Shown here: one piece after another, positions 50,235-61,207 of the stretch
How positions within the stretch are numbered: the first letter of the stretch is position 1
Layout of the letters: the number at the start of each line of letters is the position of its first letter
Assembly: GCF_037038585.1 (NCBI RefSeq)
Contig: NC_092560.1
Coordinates: 85,607,549-85,671,548, forward strand
Direction of reading: 5' to 3'
Length of the DNA: 64,000 bases
DNA from: Patagioenas fasciata
Taxonomy: Eukaryota > Chordata > Aves > Columbiformes > Columbidae
Made by a program: the position numbers and the translations under genes
The notes under the pieces: model-generated
The model's database searches: none
Seen by the model: only the letters and a program-made list of their open reading frames with translations
Told to the model about the DNA's origin: nothing

Positions 50235-52997
50235 AGCTGCAGTAGGGCGAAGAGCTGTGTAAGGTGGCTGGGAACCAAGGCCTGTGTTACCTGGGGAGGG
50301 TTTTCTGCTTTTGCACTATTAAATAGCATGACCTGCGTGAAGGCCGTGCATCGTGTTTCTGCATGCAGATGGGCTGCTTGGGCCAGACCCTCTGCTGCCT
50401 GTGACACGTAGAGATGAGACAGGGCCCTCCTCCTGCCCCTTCCTACAGCAAGACCCCGCCAAGACTGGCTGTGAGCGCTGGGGGCTGCAGCTGATGGTGG
50501 GGAGCGCAGCCGGGTTGGGGCTCCCCACTCGGGAAGGAGCACGGCACTCCCACAGCTGCCTGTGCGGGGCAGCCCCGGGGTTTCGGATGTGGTTTACCCA
50601 CCCCTGCCCCAGCGGGTCGGGGTCAGCGCCCGTCCCCCTGGCCCTCGCTGCCTCCCCAGAAGGGACCAGCAGGTGCTGCAGGCCCCCATGCCGCTGCAGC
50701 CCAGCTGCCCGTGGGGGGAGCAGCAGCAGCTGACAGTGCCCTGGATGCCCGATGGGGTGGCTGGAGCTGGAGCTGGGGCCTGCTGGTTGCGTCCTGCTCG
50801 GTGCAGCCCCCGAGGCTGCCCTGGCGCTGGGCCGTGCTCGTTTCTCCACCCACCCAATGCCCCTTGCCAAGCTGCCGAAACTAAAACTGCAGCATCTTTA
50901 TTTTCCATTATCTCCGTTACTGCCTGTAATGGGGCTGAGAAGCTGTAATGAAACACCCCTTCTCCTCCACTGTGCATGGGGTGCTCTACACACTCTGGAG
51001 GTTGTGGCAATTAACGTTTCTCATTAGGGAAGAGAGAAGGATGCACAAGCGGCCTCATTGTGTCCTAGGGATGATTCAATGCAGACTGGGAGGCCTCTCC
51101 TTTCACCATTTCCCACTCGTTGTGGCCAGACAAAGGCTGACATCTAATTATATTTTCACAATCTGTGCGTACCTTTTAAGAGTCCTGTCAGAAACAAGTA
51201 TGTCAGCTTTGTTCAGCTTCACTTCAGAGAGCTTTTTAACCTTAGACAGCAGTTTCTAAACATCCCTTCACAGCCTTCTCCACAGCAGCCCCCATCTATT
51301 GTCTGGAGAGCTTCTTTACAGATAATAATAGGAATCCCTCTATTTTAAAACGCCTTTTCCTCTCTGCCAGCCTCCCTGCAGATCCATCCTGCCTCTCTGG
51401 ACCAGAGCACACGCTGTGCCTGGGCCCCCCAGGGTTTCCTTCGCTGAGTGCTGGGCCAGGGGAGCGCAGGGAGGCCCAGGACTGGCCCCGCTGAATTCGG
51501 GGGGATGTAACCCTGCTTGGGCCGGATCCTCCTGCCGGGCTCTGGGCCTGTAGGTGCCACTCCATCTGTGTCCGTGGCGGTGCCCCGCCGTGCTGTCAGG
51601 AAAAGAAAGTGCTCTCACTGTTGGGACCAGGGAAATGCTTTGCTAACTTCTAGTAAGGAGACATGAATAAACTTCTGCGGGGGGGGAAGAGGAGAACAAA
51701 AGCTGTATTGCTTCAGTTCTGAGGTCTTATTCCAGTGGTCCTTTCACAGGTGAGCTTTGTTTGCACCACCAAGGCTTGCGAGAGGGCACAGCTCAGGTGG
51801 CGTGGGGCAGGACGCCTGGGTGTGCTGGGGGAGCGCCGCGCACCCGGGGCTGTGTCACAGCACACTGCTCGGGCTCTGCACACCCGTCCTCCTCGGGGGC
51901 TGCAACAACCCCGCTGTCATTACTTGGCTGCAGTCCAGCTGCAGCTCTGAATACCGTCCTGCATGCGAGCATGCTTAACTCTTCCAAAAGCTCTTACCTG
52001 TGCTTGTTGCTCATGACTAACAAGCAGCTCCCCAGGATTTCAGGAGCGCTCTTCCACGTTTTGACACCATCGGAAAGACGCCCTCAGCTTTTGATCAGCG
52101 CTGTAGCCAGCACTGACTCTTGGTTATGTGACATTCCCAAACACTAACAGTAGATAGAACCGCAGTGCCAGGACAGCACGGACAGCTGCTGAAAACACCC
52201 GGGCACTTTCATTAAGCTTGTCATGCAATGCCTGTGAACAAGAAAAGAAATACTATGTCGAGCTATGGTGATTGTTCTTTTATTGACATATTAAGCAGGT
52301 CTTTAGTTAAACATTGTAAATGTGAATCTTGTGATGGATCAACTGTGTGCAGTTATGTCCTTCTAGGAAAGCTATGCGTTTATTGCTAAAAAGAAATATT
52401 TAACCAGCTAAATGTAAGCAGGCACAGATAGGTAAATACTTTTCAAACAAATGAGGGGACAGAAGCACAGACAAACTCATATCTTTCTTGAACTCTGTCT
52501 AGTTTTCTGTGTTTCTGTGCTTTCTTTCAAATTGTCCCATTCCATTTTAAAAGCTCATTTGTTCATCTTGTTGTAAATATCTTCTCCTTCTTAATTGGGT
52601 GCTGAGTCTAATAATCCTGCTTCGGCTTGTTAACTGTACAATAGCAGTCAGAGTTAATGACCCATTAGTGATTAATTCCTTAAACAGCATCTAATTGCTC
52701 ACTGTAAAACCTTTTCTTAAAACTGGATTAAATCATCTAGATCCTTAACCACTTCTTTACTCTAACTTTGCTAAGGCTATTAGCCTGGCCTTTTCTGAGC
52801 GATCTATTTCTTCTTTTGCTTAAACTATGCTAGCAAGGTAGTATTTTTAGCATCTATATTTTACTTATTTGCAACATCTAAAGTTCTAAGGAAGAATAAT
52901 ACTGATACAAGACTGCCAGCGAAAATATTACAAAATTACTGCTTTGCAATGAGGCAGCTGCAGACAGTGAGTGTCGTTACCCCAGCAGTGACACAGC
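50235..52997. other. RAX downstream intergenic region
   Basis: No gene is recognised. A GC-rich part (to about 50850) is followed by AT-rich, non-repetitive DNA. Patches at 51000-51250 (with CTAATTATATT) and 52260-52870 look like conserved non-coding DNA by composition. Confidence 0.45.
52560..52760. promoter_or_regulatory. Candidate TAAT-rich enhancer 2.6 kb downstream of RAX
   Basis: About 200 bases are dense in homeodomain core sites: CTTAATTGG, CTAATAATCC (a K50/OTX-type TAATCC), GTTAATGAC, CATTAGTGATTAATTCC and CTGGATTAAATC, plus ACAATAG (SOX-like). OTX and SOX site pairs characterise known RAX enhancers in other vertebrates. Sites are seen directly; function and conservation are inference. 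Confidence 0.35.
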
Positions 52998-53289
52998 GCC
53001 TGTTGGGAGAGGTGGACACACCGCCTGTTGGGAGACGTGGACACATCGCCTGTTGGGAGACGTGGACACACCGCCTGTTGGGAGAGGTGGACACACCGCC
53101 TGTTGGGAGACATGGACACACCGCCTGTTGGGAGAGGTGGACACACCGCCTGTTGGGAGACATGGACACACCGCCTGTTGGGAGAGGTGGACACACCGCC
53201 TGTTGGGAGAGGTGGACACACCGCCTGTTGGGAGACATGGACACACCGCCTGTTGGGAGAGGTGGACACACCGCCTGTTGGGAGAGGTG
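52998..53289. repeat. 25-bp minisatellite, 12 units
   Basis: GCCTGTTGGGAGAGGTGGAC plus ACACC recurs every 25 bases from 52998; the last unit starts at 53273 and degenerates. Units differ mainly at one dinucleotide (AGGTGG, ACGTGG or ACATGG), in the order R C C R A R A R R A R R. ACATGG is what CpG decay of ACGTGG would give. Frames of 110-170 codons on both strands here are artefacts. Confidence 0.96.
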
Positions 53290-54400
53290 AATTGGAGATG
53301 GGGTTTGTTGGCGGCCGTGCGGAAGTCTGCAGGCATTGCGGGTTAAGCTGTAAATACTTATTGGAGTTTTCCCGAAAGGAATTTGTTCTTTGCTCAGTCT
53401 CCTGAATGTCAGCTTCCTTCAGCAGATTGTCAACCACAGAATACCCATGTACAAAATCCTATCACAGGAGAACAAGAGTGGAATGGAAAGCTGATCAGAC
53501 CAGACACTGGTCACTCTGATAGCAGTACTGGTTTTTTTCTGGTAGAATGAATTTTGTGTCTTCTCTCTTTCTGAGCATCTTCTGTCTTCTGCCAATGCAC
53601 GATGTGAAAATTGACTGACATTTGGCAGCCATTCCTTTGTCATATGACATTTCTACCCCTTTCAGAACTGTGAAATCAGCTCTGAAATGTTTGGTTCTAT
53701 GTAAAAATACAGTTAAAGTCAGCTAGGCGAGAGATTCAGGAGAGAGTTTAAATGGAGGAAGCAGAAATTTGGATGAAAACAAGAAGAGAGAAGAACTGGA
53801 GCTTTGGCTGCTGATAAACAAGGGAGTGTTGGGGTAAACAAAGAGGATGTGTTCCAGCTGTGAGCAGTGCAGGTAGGTCAGACATCCCTCCTTTGATTCC
53901 ATCTGGGCAAAGAGGCGGGTGCAGGCAGTGAAAGACAGGCCTCTGGGGAAACCCAGAGTGTCAGTGAGGGGATGCCAGTTTTAGGCAGTGCTTTCGGACA
54001 AAGGGCTCTGCAGGATGCCTGGCTCACCAGTGGCTTGTTTGTGCTGGGCTGGCTGCAGCGTGACTCAAAACCAGGATAGCTTGTACGGCAGGCAAACCTG
54101 CAGTGGTTCACGATAAACCAGTCGTAGATGTGCTGCCCCCGCATCCCTCTCGCGTAACATCCTAAAGAATACCCTTCGAGTTTATTTGATGCTGCCTCTG
54201 TGGGACATGGGAGTCCCAGTTTACATGCAGAGAAACTGAGGCATGGAGAAACATGGCTCGCCCAAGCTCAGGAATGCCATTGCTGAGTTAGAACATGTTT
54301 CTGCTGCCATTGAGGCCTCTTCAGGTAGCGTCAGCCATCCTCACATGCCCAGCACATACGACACAAGCGAGAAATCAAAAATCAAACAAAACAAAACAAA
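53290..54400. other. Intergenic DNA right of the 25-bp array
   Basis: Ordinary composition. No exon, RNA gene or transposon could be supported. Confidence 0.45.
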
Positions 54401-55640
54401 CGCCGCAGGTGCGGGTGGGCGCCGCGCACCAGAAGCCGGAACAGCAGCGCCGGTGCCACCGGCTGTCGCTGGTGCTGCCTCCCGGTGGCCGTGGCCGGTA
54501 CTGCAGCCCGGGGGTGTGCCCGCCCCGGTTCCCCTACAAAGCGCCGTCCCGCGCATGTGCGGGGTCTGGGAGCGCAATGGCGTCGGTGGGACCCGGTTCC
54601 AGTGGCAGGTGAAGGCACAGGGGAGCCGAGTGATCCCTTAGGCGGGTGCGGGGATGTCTGCTGCCCGCCCGGGTGCCGAGGGACGGGAGGCTGCGGAGCG
54701 CTCGCTACGGCCGGCTCCCGGGGGTCTGGGGGCAGGCGGCCCAGGGCAGCCCCCGCGGAGGTCCCCGGGGCCGGCAGAGGAGCAGGAGGCGACAGCCGGC
54801 CGGGGGCGGATGCCGGGTGCGTCCCCAGCTCCCCCTGAGCCTCCTCCCGAGCCTCCTCCCGCGGCCCCGCTCGCCCCGTGCAGCCGCCCCCAGCTCCGGC
54901 AGCTCCTGCGAGCCCGTCCCGTGTTCCTGGGCCGCTCCCAAGCCCCGTCGTGAAGGCGGCAAGCCGGCCCTCGGCACCTCTCCGGTGGCCCCTGCGGAAG
55001 GAGCAGGCTGGGGCAGGGGTGAGCTACGGTGCTAACGGCCGCTGCTTCTTCTCTCCCTCTCCCAGAGGCCGCGCTGAGGATGTGGCCGTTCGCTCCCAGC
55101 CCGGGGGATGCCGTTGGCTGCGCCCGCCTCGGGCTGGCGAGGCTCGTCTGGCAGCGTGGCGGGAGAAGGGACAGGGGAGCACGTCCCGTGCGTGGACGGG
55201 GGCTGCTGCTGCTGGAGCCAGAGAGGTTGGGGAGAGGAAAAGAGGAAGAAATGCGGGGCCGTCGGCCCAACGTCCGCTTCCTGCGGCGGGTGAGAGCGAG
55301 CCCCTCTCTCCGGGTGGCGAAGGCTCCCTCTGCGCGGCGTGCGGCGGGCCGGGGGCCAACGTGCGCGGCAGGGTCCGTGCGCGTATCCTGGAGCGGGACG
55401 GCTGCCTGGCGAGCGAGCCAGCGAGGCTCCATGTCCCCGAAGCCTCGTCTCGTAGGAGCCCTGACACCCCACCGTGTTCTCCTAGGCTGAGGACGGCTGA
55501 GCGCCCCGAGTTACCGGAGAGGAAGGGAGGAGAGAAGGAGACGGGAGCGTCTGAGCTGCTCGAAGCCTCCTGGCAGCCACCGAAAGCGAGAGCCGCTGTG
55601 AGTCCCTGGCCCTCGGGGCCTCGTCCCCGGCTTGTGTGTC
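54400..55640. other. CpG island without a recognised gene
   Basis: Strongly GC- and CpG-rich, with possible splice signals (a CAG/GTGAAG donor-like site near 54608, a pyrimidine-rich acceptor TCTCCCTCTCCCAG ending near 55064). The frames in it (up to 340 codons on the minus strand) are low-complexity proline/arginine/alanine-rich and match no family I know. It may be the first exon of a non-coding RNA, the promoter of a gene I cannot read, or part of the repeat mosaic that follows. The 19-mer at 54685-54703 recurs exactly at 59801-59819. Confidence 0.5.
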
Positions 55641-56050
55641 CTGGTGCCTCCCTGCCCCTCCGTCTCCTTTTTCCCCACGCTTTCTCTGGCCCGTTCTTTT
55701 CCCTGCCATTAGTTTCCTCTCTGTGTCTGTATGTGCTGCTCTGTCTCTTTCCTTCCTCCCTCCCTTCGCCGTCTCTCTCTCTGTGCCTTTGTCGTGCTCG
55801 GCGTTGCCGGCTTTCTTCATTCCGTACGGCACTGTTCCCGTCCTCGTTCGCGTTCTGAGCCTTTGTGCTGCCCCCCGCCCCGTTTTTTTTCTCTCTTTTT
55901 ATTTTCTTTTTTCCTGTCCTCCGTCTCTCCGCGGGGCTCCTCATTCCTCTCTTTCTTCCTCCAAGCCCCTGTGTTCCCCGCGGTCTCTCGCTCTGCCATC
56001 GTTTTTGCCTGTTGCCCTCTCTCTTGCTTCCCGTTGATAGGAGGAACAAA
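55640..56050. other. Pyrimidine-rich tract
   Basis: About 400 bases of mostly C and T on the + strand with TCTCTCTCTCTGTGCC-like words. Similar tracts lie at 56580-56850 and 59820-59930. There is no clear unit length and no gene. Confidence 0.6.
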
Positions 56051-57980
56051 AATCTTGTAGAAAGCCCTTGGCATAAGGCAGCAAGACCAGGCCTAACGGA
56101 ACAGAAACCTAACAGGGAAACACTAGCTCTGTAGGGACTGGAGGTGGGGCAAAGCGGGATGTCCTTGGCTCGCAGGCTGGGAAAATGGGACGTTCCACTA
56201 AATGGAGAAGGAGCTACTTGAGTAGCAGCACAAAATGACAGCGGGCGTGCTCAAGACATGAGGTCGAGGAGCCGACACCGGGGCAGGGGGCACCGGGCTG
56301 CAGGGGCACCGGGGACCGCTGGAGACCCTTGATGGACACTGGCATACCAGAGATGGACTGCCAGCGAAGGGTGGGGTTATGGAAAGAACTTCTGTTTAAT
56401 GCACTAACTAAGCGGTAGAAGCAAATGAATATGCAATAGGTGTATGTAAAGAATACCAAGAAGCGTGAATCACACGTACGCTCAAATACAGGGGCGATCT
56501 TCTGAGCGTGCGGTGCGCTGTATTGAAATTGCCCGCCGTTTAACACTTTCAGAACAGCGTTAGAGAGTCTTTTTTGCCGACTTTTTGGTATCTCTCCGCG
56601 TCCCGTGGTTCCTCGCCGTGTCCCCGTGTCCCGCTCCCTGCCCGTGGTCGCGTTCCTCTCTGTCCCGTTGACCGTGCCGGGTTTTTTTCCTCCGTCTCCG
56701 CGCCGCTGCCGCCGCGCCGATTTGTTTCTTTCTGTGCCCTGTTCCTGGTGCTCTTCCGGCCTCTTTTCCTCTGTCCCCCCCGCTGCTTTGATCTCTGCCT
56801 TGTTTTTTCAGAGCCCTGTCCCTTTTTTCTCTTCTCGCTTTTGAAGAGAAGCTGCCAAGTTAACGTATACTGCGATGAAGTTATAGAAGGTGTACCCGTC
56901 ATTAACCAGTTGACATGAGGTAAATGCTTTCTGACCGCCTGCACGATGAGGGGATATTTTTCACCTTTTAGATCCTTCTGCACGACAAGAGGGAGATGGA
57001 AGGTTAAGTAACACGTTGTTTAGAAGCTGAGAGCTTAGTTTATATTTGACTAATAATTAACAGATGTATTGTCAGTGAGAAACTAAACAATTATAACTAA
57101 CATCGTCAAATGAAATAAAGAACGTGGCTTAGCAGTGCTGCTGACTCTGCCGTCCCGTTTCTTTCCCCGTTTCAGCCGGTGAGCCAGCCGGAGGACCCGC
57201 TCTGTCCGGCCGCAGGGCCCGTGGAGCCGAGGACTCTCTTGGCGCACCCCGGGGATGTCTCTGGAGAGACTCCTCGTCTCGGTCGGATCGCCGCGGGGAC
57301 GGACGAGGACCTCTGGTGAGAAGTCTTTCTTCTCTGAAATTTGGGACCGGTCACGTGCTCGCGAGCTGTCCGTAAGTCGTGGTACGGAATTTCGGCAGGA
57401 TAGCGTGGACGGGGTTGCGAGCACCTTAGAGGTATACAGTAGTTGCTGTGGAGTTGTTTGCGCGGCCAGCTTTTGGTGTTGGTTGTTCCCGTGCTCCGTT
57501 GTGGTGCAAAGCTGGCTCTGTATGTAGCTGTGAAGAGTACCGTAGTTGGGTTTAATTCTTGGATGTGCCTTGGTTCTGACTATGCACTTGAACACCAAAA
57601 ACTACAGCAGGAGCTGCTGTGGCTTTAACTTGCAAGGAGTGTGAGCATTGTGGAGCCATCTGTGTCGCAGAGTGTCCTAATTGCGGTGCTGAGCGTTAGA
57701 GAGATTTGAGCTGGGTACCGGAATTGTTTTGTTTTGGAGACGTTAGGTGTTAATAGTTATTTGCTCGTATTTGTTACAAGATGAGCCGTGTTGTTCCGTG
57801 TGACGCATAATGGGAGGACGGCGTAGTAGCGGTATTCTGAAAAAGAGCCCGTTAGGGTGTATTTTAGCTGACAGGAAAGAGATTGAGGAACCACCTGGTG
57901 ATAATGTGAATAGAGCAACCTTGATGAAATCTTGTGAGCAGAGGCCATTGTATAAATTGGACAAGGAAGGAAAGCCTGTG
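56050..57980 (+). mobile_element. Endogenous retrovirus fossil, 5' part: LTR-like, leader and gag piece (class I, gammaretrovirus-like)
   Basis: A retroviral N-terminal gag (matrix) signature is readable at about 57809-57975 (GILKKSPLGCILADRKEIE, then a PLYKLDKEG block), as in avian class I ERVs. Upstream lies a leader-like region, and at about 56056-56600 a segment with LTR-like composition beginning TGTAGAAAGCCC; an AATAAA is also present at 57114-57119. LTR limits and the primer-binding site could not be fixed. The element is broken and only this 5' portion is present here. It is old, but no second LTR is visible for dating. The gag piece ends where the 215-bp repeat copy begins. Confidence 0.6.
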
Positions 57981-57981
57981 C

Positions 57982-58196
57982 GCAAAGCGCGGTGCTGCAC
58001 CCGGGCGCCCCAATGCCGTGCCGCAGCGCGCCTCAGTGCTGCCGCCCTGTGGCGAAACTCGGGTACTGCAGCGCACGGCCGGGGGCAGAGGCGCTGTTCG
58101 CCCCGCAGGGCTCGCGGCCAGGTATCTGTGTGTCAGTGTCCGTCCCCATTTGTGTAAAAACGACATCCCTCCCTCGATGGCTCCTTAGAACGTTTA
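57982..58196 (+). repeat. 215-bp direct repeat, copy A1
   Basis: Matches 61208-61422 over 215 bases with a single difference that I can find (CCCTCCCTCG against CCCTGCCTCG). It starts GCAAAGCGCGGTGCTGCACC and ends CCTTAGAACGTTTA. It directly follows the retroviral gag piece. It is CpG-rich, lacks the TG...CA ends of an LTR, and carries no recognised gene. Confidence 0.95.
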
Positions 58197-58861
58197 GTCC
58201 TAATCCTCGTTTCTTTAGCAGCGGTGGATCTGTGACCTCGCGGAAAGCCCAGGCTGCTGCACAGAGCTCGTCGGGAGTAGGAGCTGCGGAGGCGGGGCCT
58301 CGACGAGCCAGAGCTGCGGCAGACGGACGGGGCGCACGCGCTGCCCAGGGGCTGCGTCAGGCAGAGCCGAAGTGACCTGCGGCGGCAACGAGCAGGAGCC
58401 ACGAGGAGCTGGAGCGGCCGTTGGCCGAGCTGTCCCCGGCGAGGTGAGCTCGGAGAGCCTGGCCTCTCTCTCCCTCAGGGATCAAACCCGCGCCCGTCCA
58501 TGCCCTTCCCAGGGGAAACAGGGAGGCAGGGTCCCCCGGCTCTTCCGGGGTGGCCCTGCCGCGAGGGGGCACGGGCGAGGCGGCAGCGCCTCCTCCGTGC
58601 CGGGGGGCAGAGGGGAGAGAGACCTGCCGGCCAGAGCTGCGGGGTGTGCGGCCCCTTGGGCAGGGTGCTCCCGGTCTCTTGGCCGCAGGCTGGGGATGGC
58701 AGACGGGTTCAGGTGCTTTGGCCTGCTTTTTTGCCTGTGTCGCCTTCTCCGTGCCGTGAAGGAAATCCCGCACGGTTGATTCAGCTCGCTGCTCGGGAGA
58801 TTCCGTATCTGGGGCCGTGGACTGGGGAAGAATGTCTGCGAGTTGGAGGACGCTACAAGAT
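58197..58861. other. GC-rich stretch between A1 and B1
   Basis: CpG-rich sequence with frames of 100-200 codons on both strands that match nothing I recognise. Donor-like GAGGTGAGCT lies near 58441. No function is assigned. Confidence 0.4.
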
Positions 58862-59302
58862 ATTCCACGTGGAAGCCGGAGAAGAGGCAAATTCGCTGCC
58901 AGTGGAGTTCTGTTCCGTGGAGTCTTCAGTTTAGGATGTTCAGTTTGTCCGTCCAGAAAAGGATCAGTCATTGGTAGGACTGAGAGAGGTTTTTATGTGC
59001 ACGATCAGAATTTAAGCCAAATTCCACTTGACGTTGCTGCTGTCGGTCTTGGCTTTCACTGGTTTCCTCAAGGCTCCCAAATGTTTGGGAGCTTGGAGTG
59101 GGCATTTTTTTTCCTCAAGGAGAGGCTATGCTTAAAAATGAATTTGTAAGTGCAAGTCCGTTTGTGTAACACAAACAAAAACCCCAGCCTAGTCAAGTTC
59201 TGAGTGTGTGTCTGTGAGACGGCTGCTTTAATTTTGAGTTCACACCTATGCAATTGTAGTCTCGAAGAGTAATGCAAGATAGAAGGGTTTTTTCCGCTGT
59301 GG
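58862..59302 (+). repeat. Local duplication, copy B1
   Basis: Homologous to B2 (60093-60947). The shared body runs from TCTGTTCCGTGGAGTCTTCA through AAGCCAAATTCCACTTGACG to GGTTTTTTCCGCTGTGGG, with many small differences (roughly 85 percent identical by eye). A further shared piece, AAGAGGCAAATTC, precedes it. B1 lacks about 390 bases that B2 has between these two parts. No coding signature. Confidence 0.9.
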
Positions 59303-59379
59303 GTAACCATCCGCCCCCCTTTTCAGCTTAAAGCAAAGGAGCGCGGTTTGTTGTTTCCTTTTAAAGGCGGCTGTTGGAA

Positions 59380-59720
59380 GCCGCGCGGGCAAAGGGCGTG
59401 GGGGTCCCGGCAGGGCGGCGAGAAGGCGAGTGAGGATGCAGAGCGGGCCAATCAGATCGCTCGGGAGGGCTGGAGGGGCGGAGCGCTGATAGGCGGGGAG
59501 AATGGCAATTGATGTGCGCAGGCAGCCAATCAGATTGCCAGAGGGGCGGGCGTTGAGGCCTCAGTACTGCGCATGCCCAAATTGCGCGGTCCTCAGTCAG
59601 GTCCGACCCTGAGGAGGGCACCTGGGCGCGGAGCGCGGGAAGGAGCATCCAATAGGCGGACGGTGCGCTGGGGTGAAAAGCAGCCAATCAGAGCGCACCG
59701 ACTCAATCCTGTTTGAACAG
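59380..59720. promoter_or_regulatory. CpG-island promoter-like block with four CCAAT boxes and an NRF1 site
   Basis: CCAAT boxes lie at 59448-59452, 59526-59530, 59649-59653 and 59684-59688, three of them in the strong NF-Y form GCCAATCAGA. A palindromic NRF1-type site TGCGCATGC lies at 59567-59575. GC boxes (GGGGCGGAG, GGGGCGGGCG) lie between. This is a typical TATA-less active promoter layout, but I recognise no gene on either side. It could equally be part of a GC-rich LTR. Direction of transcription is undetermined. Confidence 0.55.
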
Positions 59721-60092
59721 CTGCCTCTGGCAAACGCGTCCGTGGTGTCTCCGGGCGGGCACCGGGAGTTAACGGGGAAACGAGGATCGAGGCGAGCGAG
59801 GGGAGGCTGCGGAGCGCTCATTTTGGCCTCTCCTTCCCCTTGCCCTGCCTCTCCGTCCCTTTTGCCTCTCTCTCCCTTTCTCTGTGTCACCTTGTCTTGC
59901 TCCCTGTCCCTATCTTTCTCTGACAAGCTGACCTGCTCCTTGCCCTCCTTTTGTATGGAATCACAGGCTCATTCTGCTTGGAGAAGACACGTGCAATTTT
60001 CTAATGACTTGACGGTTTAGAGAAACGGCCTGGAAGAGATCATTCCTTTGTCTTTTTTTCATGTGTTTTTTGTGATCTTTTTTTTTTTTTTT

Positions 60093-60947
60093 TCCCACGT
60101 GGAAAAAAAAGAAGAGGCAAATTCACTGCCTCTGCGGAGAAGCTGGCGACCAGTTTTAGTTAAGAACGCACACCCCGTTGGCGAACGGGTCCCGCGGCAG
60201 TTCCACGTGTTGCAGGTAAAAGAAGGAAGTTTGATCTGCCATAGAGGAACAGCCGCCTCTTTCCCTCCTTAGAGTCGAGCGTTGCCCTTCTCTTTGTTCA
60301 CATGAATTTATGAGCATGCTAGAAATAACCTTTAAGATTTATATGTAGAGTTTAATCTTTAGTGATAAGTGGCATGGGTATAGTTAATTTTTGAACACCT
60401 TGCTGCCAGTTGAAATGTAAGGGATGAAATGTGATGGGAAGTAATAAGTAAATTTGGGTTTGACTTCTAGGGTGTTTTTTTCCCCATTAGCGTAAATCAA
60501 TGGCACCGTTGTCCTGTGGCTCAATCTCCGTTCTGTTCCGTGGAGTCTTCAATTTAGGATGTTCAGGTAAGAAAGTTTGTCCTTCCAAAGAATGACCGGC
60601 CATTGGTAGGACAGAGAGAGGCTTTTAAGTGCATGATCAGAATTTAAGCCAAATTCCACTTGACGTTGCTGCTGTTGGTTTTGGCTTTCACTGGTTTCCC
60701 CACAGCTCCCTAGTGTTTGGGAGCTCGGAGTGGGCATTTTTTTCCCCCAGGGAGAGGCTATGCTTCAGAATGAATTTGTTTCCTTAGAGGAGTGAGAGTC
60801 CGTTTGTGTAACACAAAGAAAAACCCCAGCCTAGTCGAGTTCTGAGTGTGTGTCTGTGCGATGGCTGCTTTCCTTTTATGAGTTCACACCTGTGCAGTTG
60901 TAATGCCAAAGAGCAATGCAAGATAGGAGGGTTTTTTCCGCTGTGGG
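60093..60947 (+). repeat. Local duplication, copy B2 (with extra 390-bp segment)
   Basis: Counterpart of B1, in the same orientation. The shared flank AAGAGGCAAATTCACTGCC is at 60111-60129, and the main shared body starts at about 60530. The segment in between (about 60131-60525) is absent from B1. At 60560 B2 has a consensus donor-like GTTCAGGTAAGAAAG where B1 has GTTCAG only. Confidence 0.88.
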
Positions 60948-61207
60948 GGGGGATGCATAAAACCAGAGCTAAGGTGCGGTTGCAGGCTTGGTGGTGTGGC
61001 GAGTGGGGCGCCGCTTCGGTGGGAGCTCGGGTTGAGGCCCAGCGGGTTCTGTGTCCTGTACGCGTGGCTTTCGTGCCGCGGCTCTCTGTGTGCGTTTTTG
61101 TTTTGTTGTGTTTGTTTTTTGTTTATTTTTCTGCGGGATTCCCGCGAAACGCGGCACAACCGCTCGGCCCGGGCTGCCGCGGCGGTCTCAGTGCTGCCGT
61201 CCTGTGG

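Noticed and set aside
52998-53289. CRISPR-like array
   Set aside because: Units are contiguous 25-mers with no unique spacers, and the genome is vertebrate.
52928-53437. Proteins of about 110-170 aa with CVHVSQQA or GRGGHTACWE repeats
   Set aside because: Translation of the 25-bp minisatellite, open on both strands.
54638-56049. Minus-strand frames of 264 and 341 codons in the 54-56 kb CpG island
   Set aside because: Low-complexity Arg/Ser/Pro/Gly composition and no recognisable family or splice-bounded conservation.
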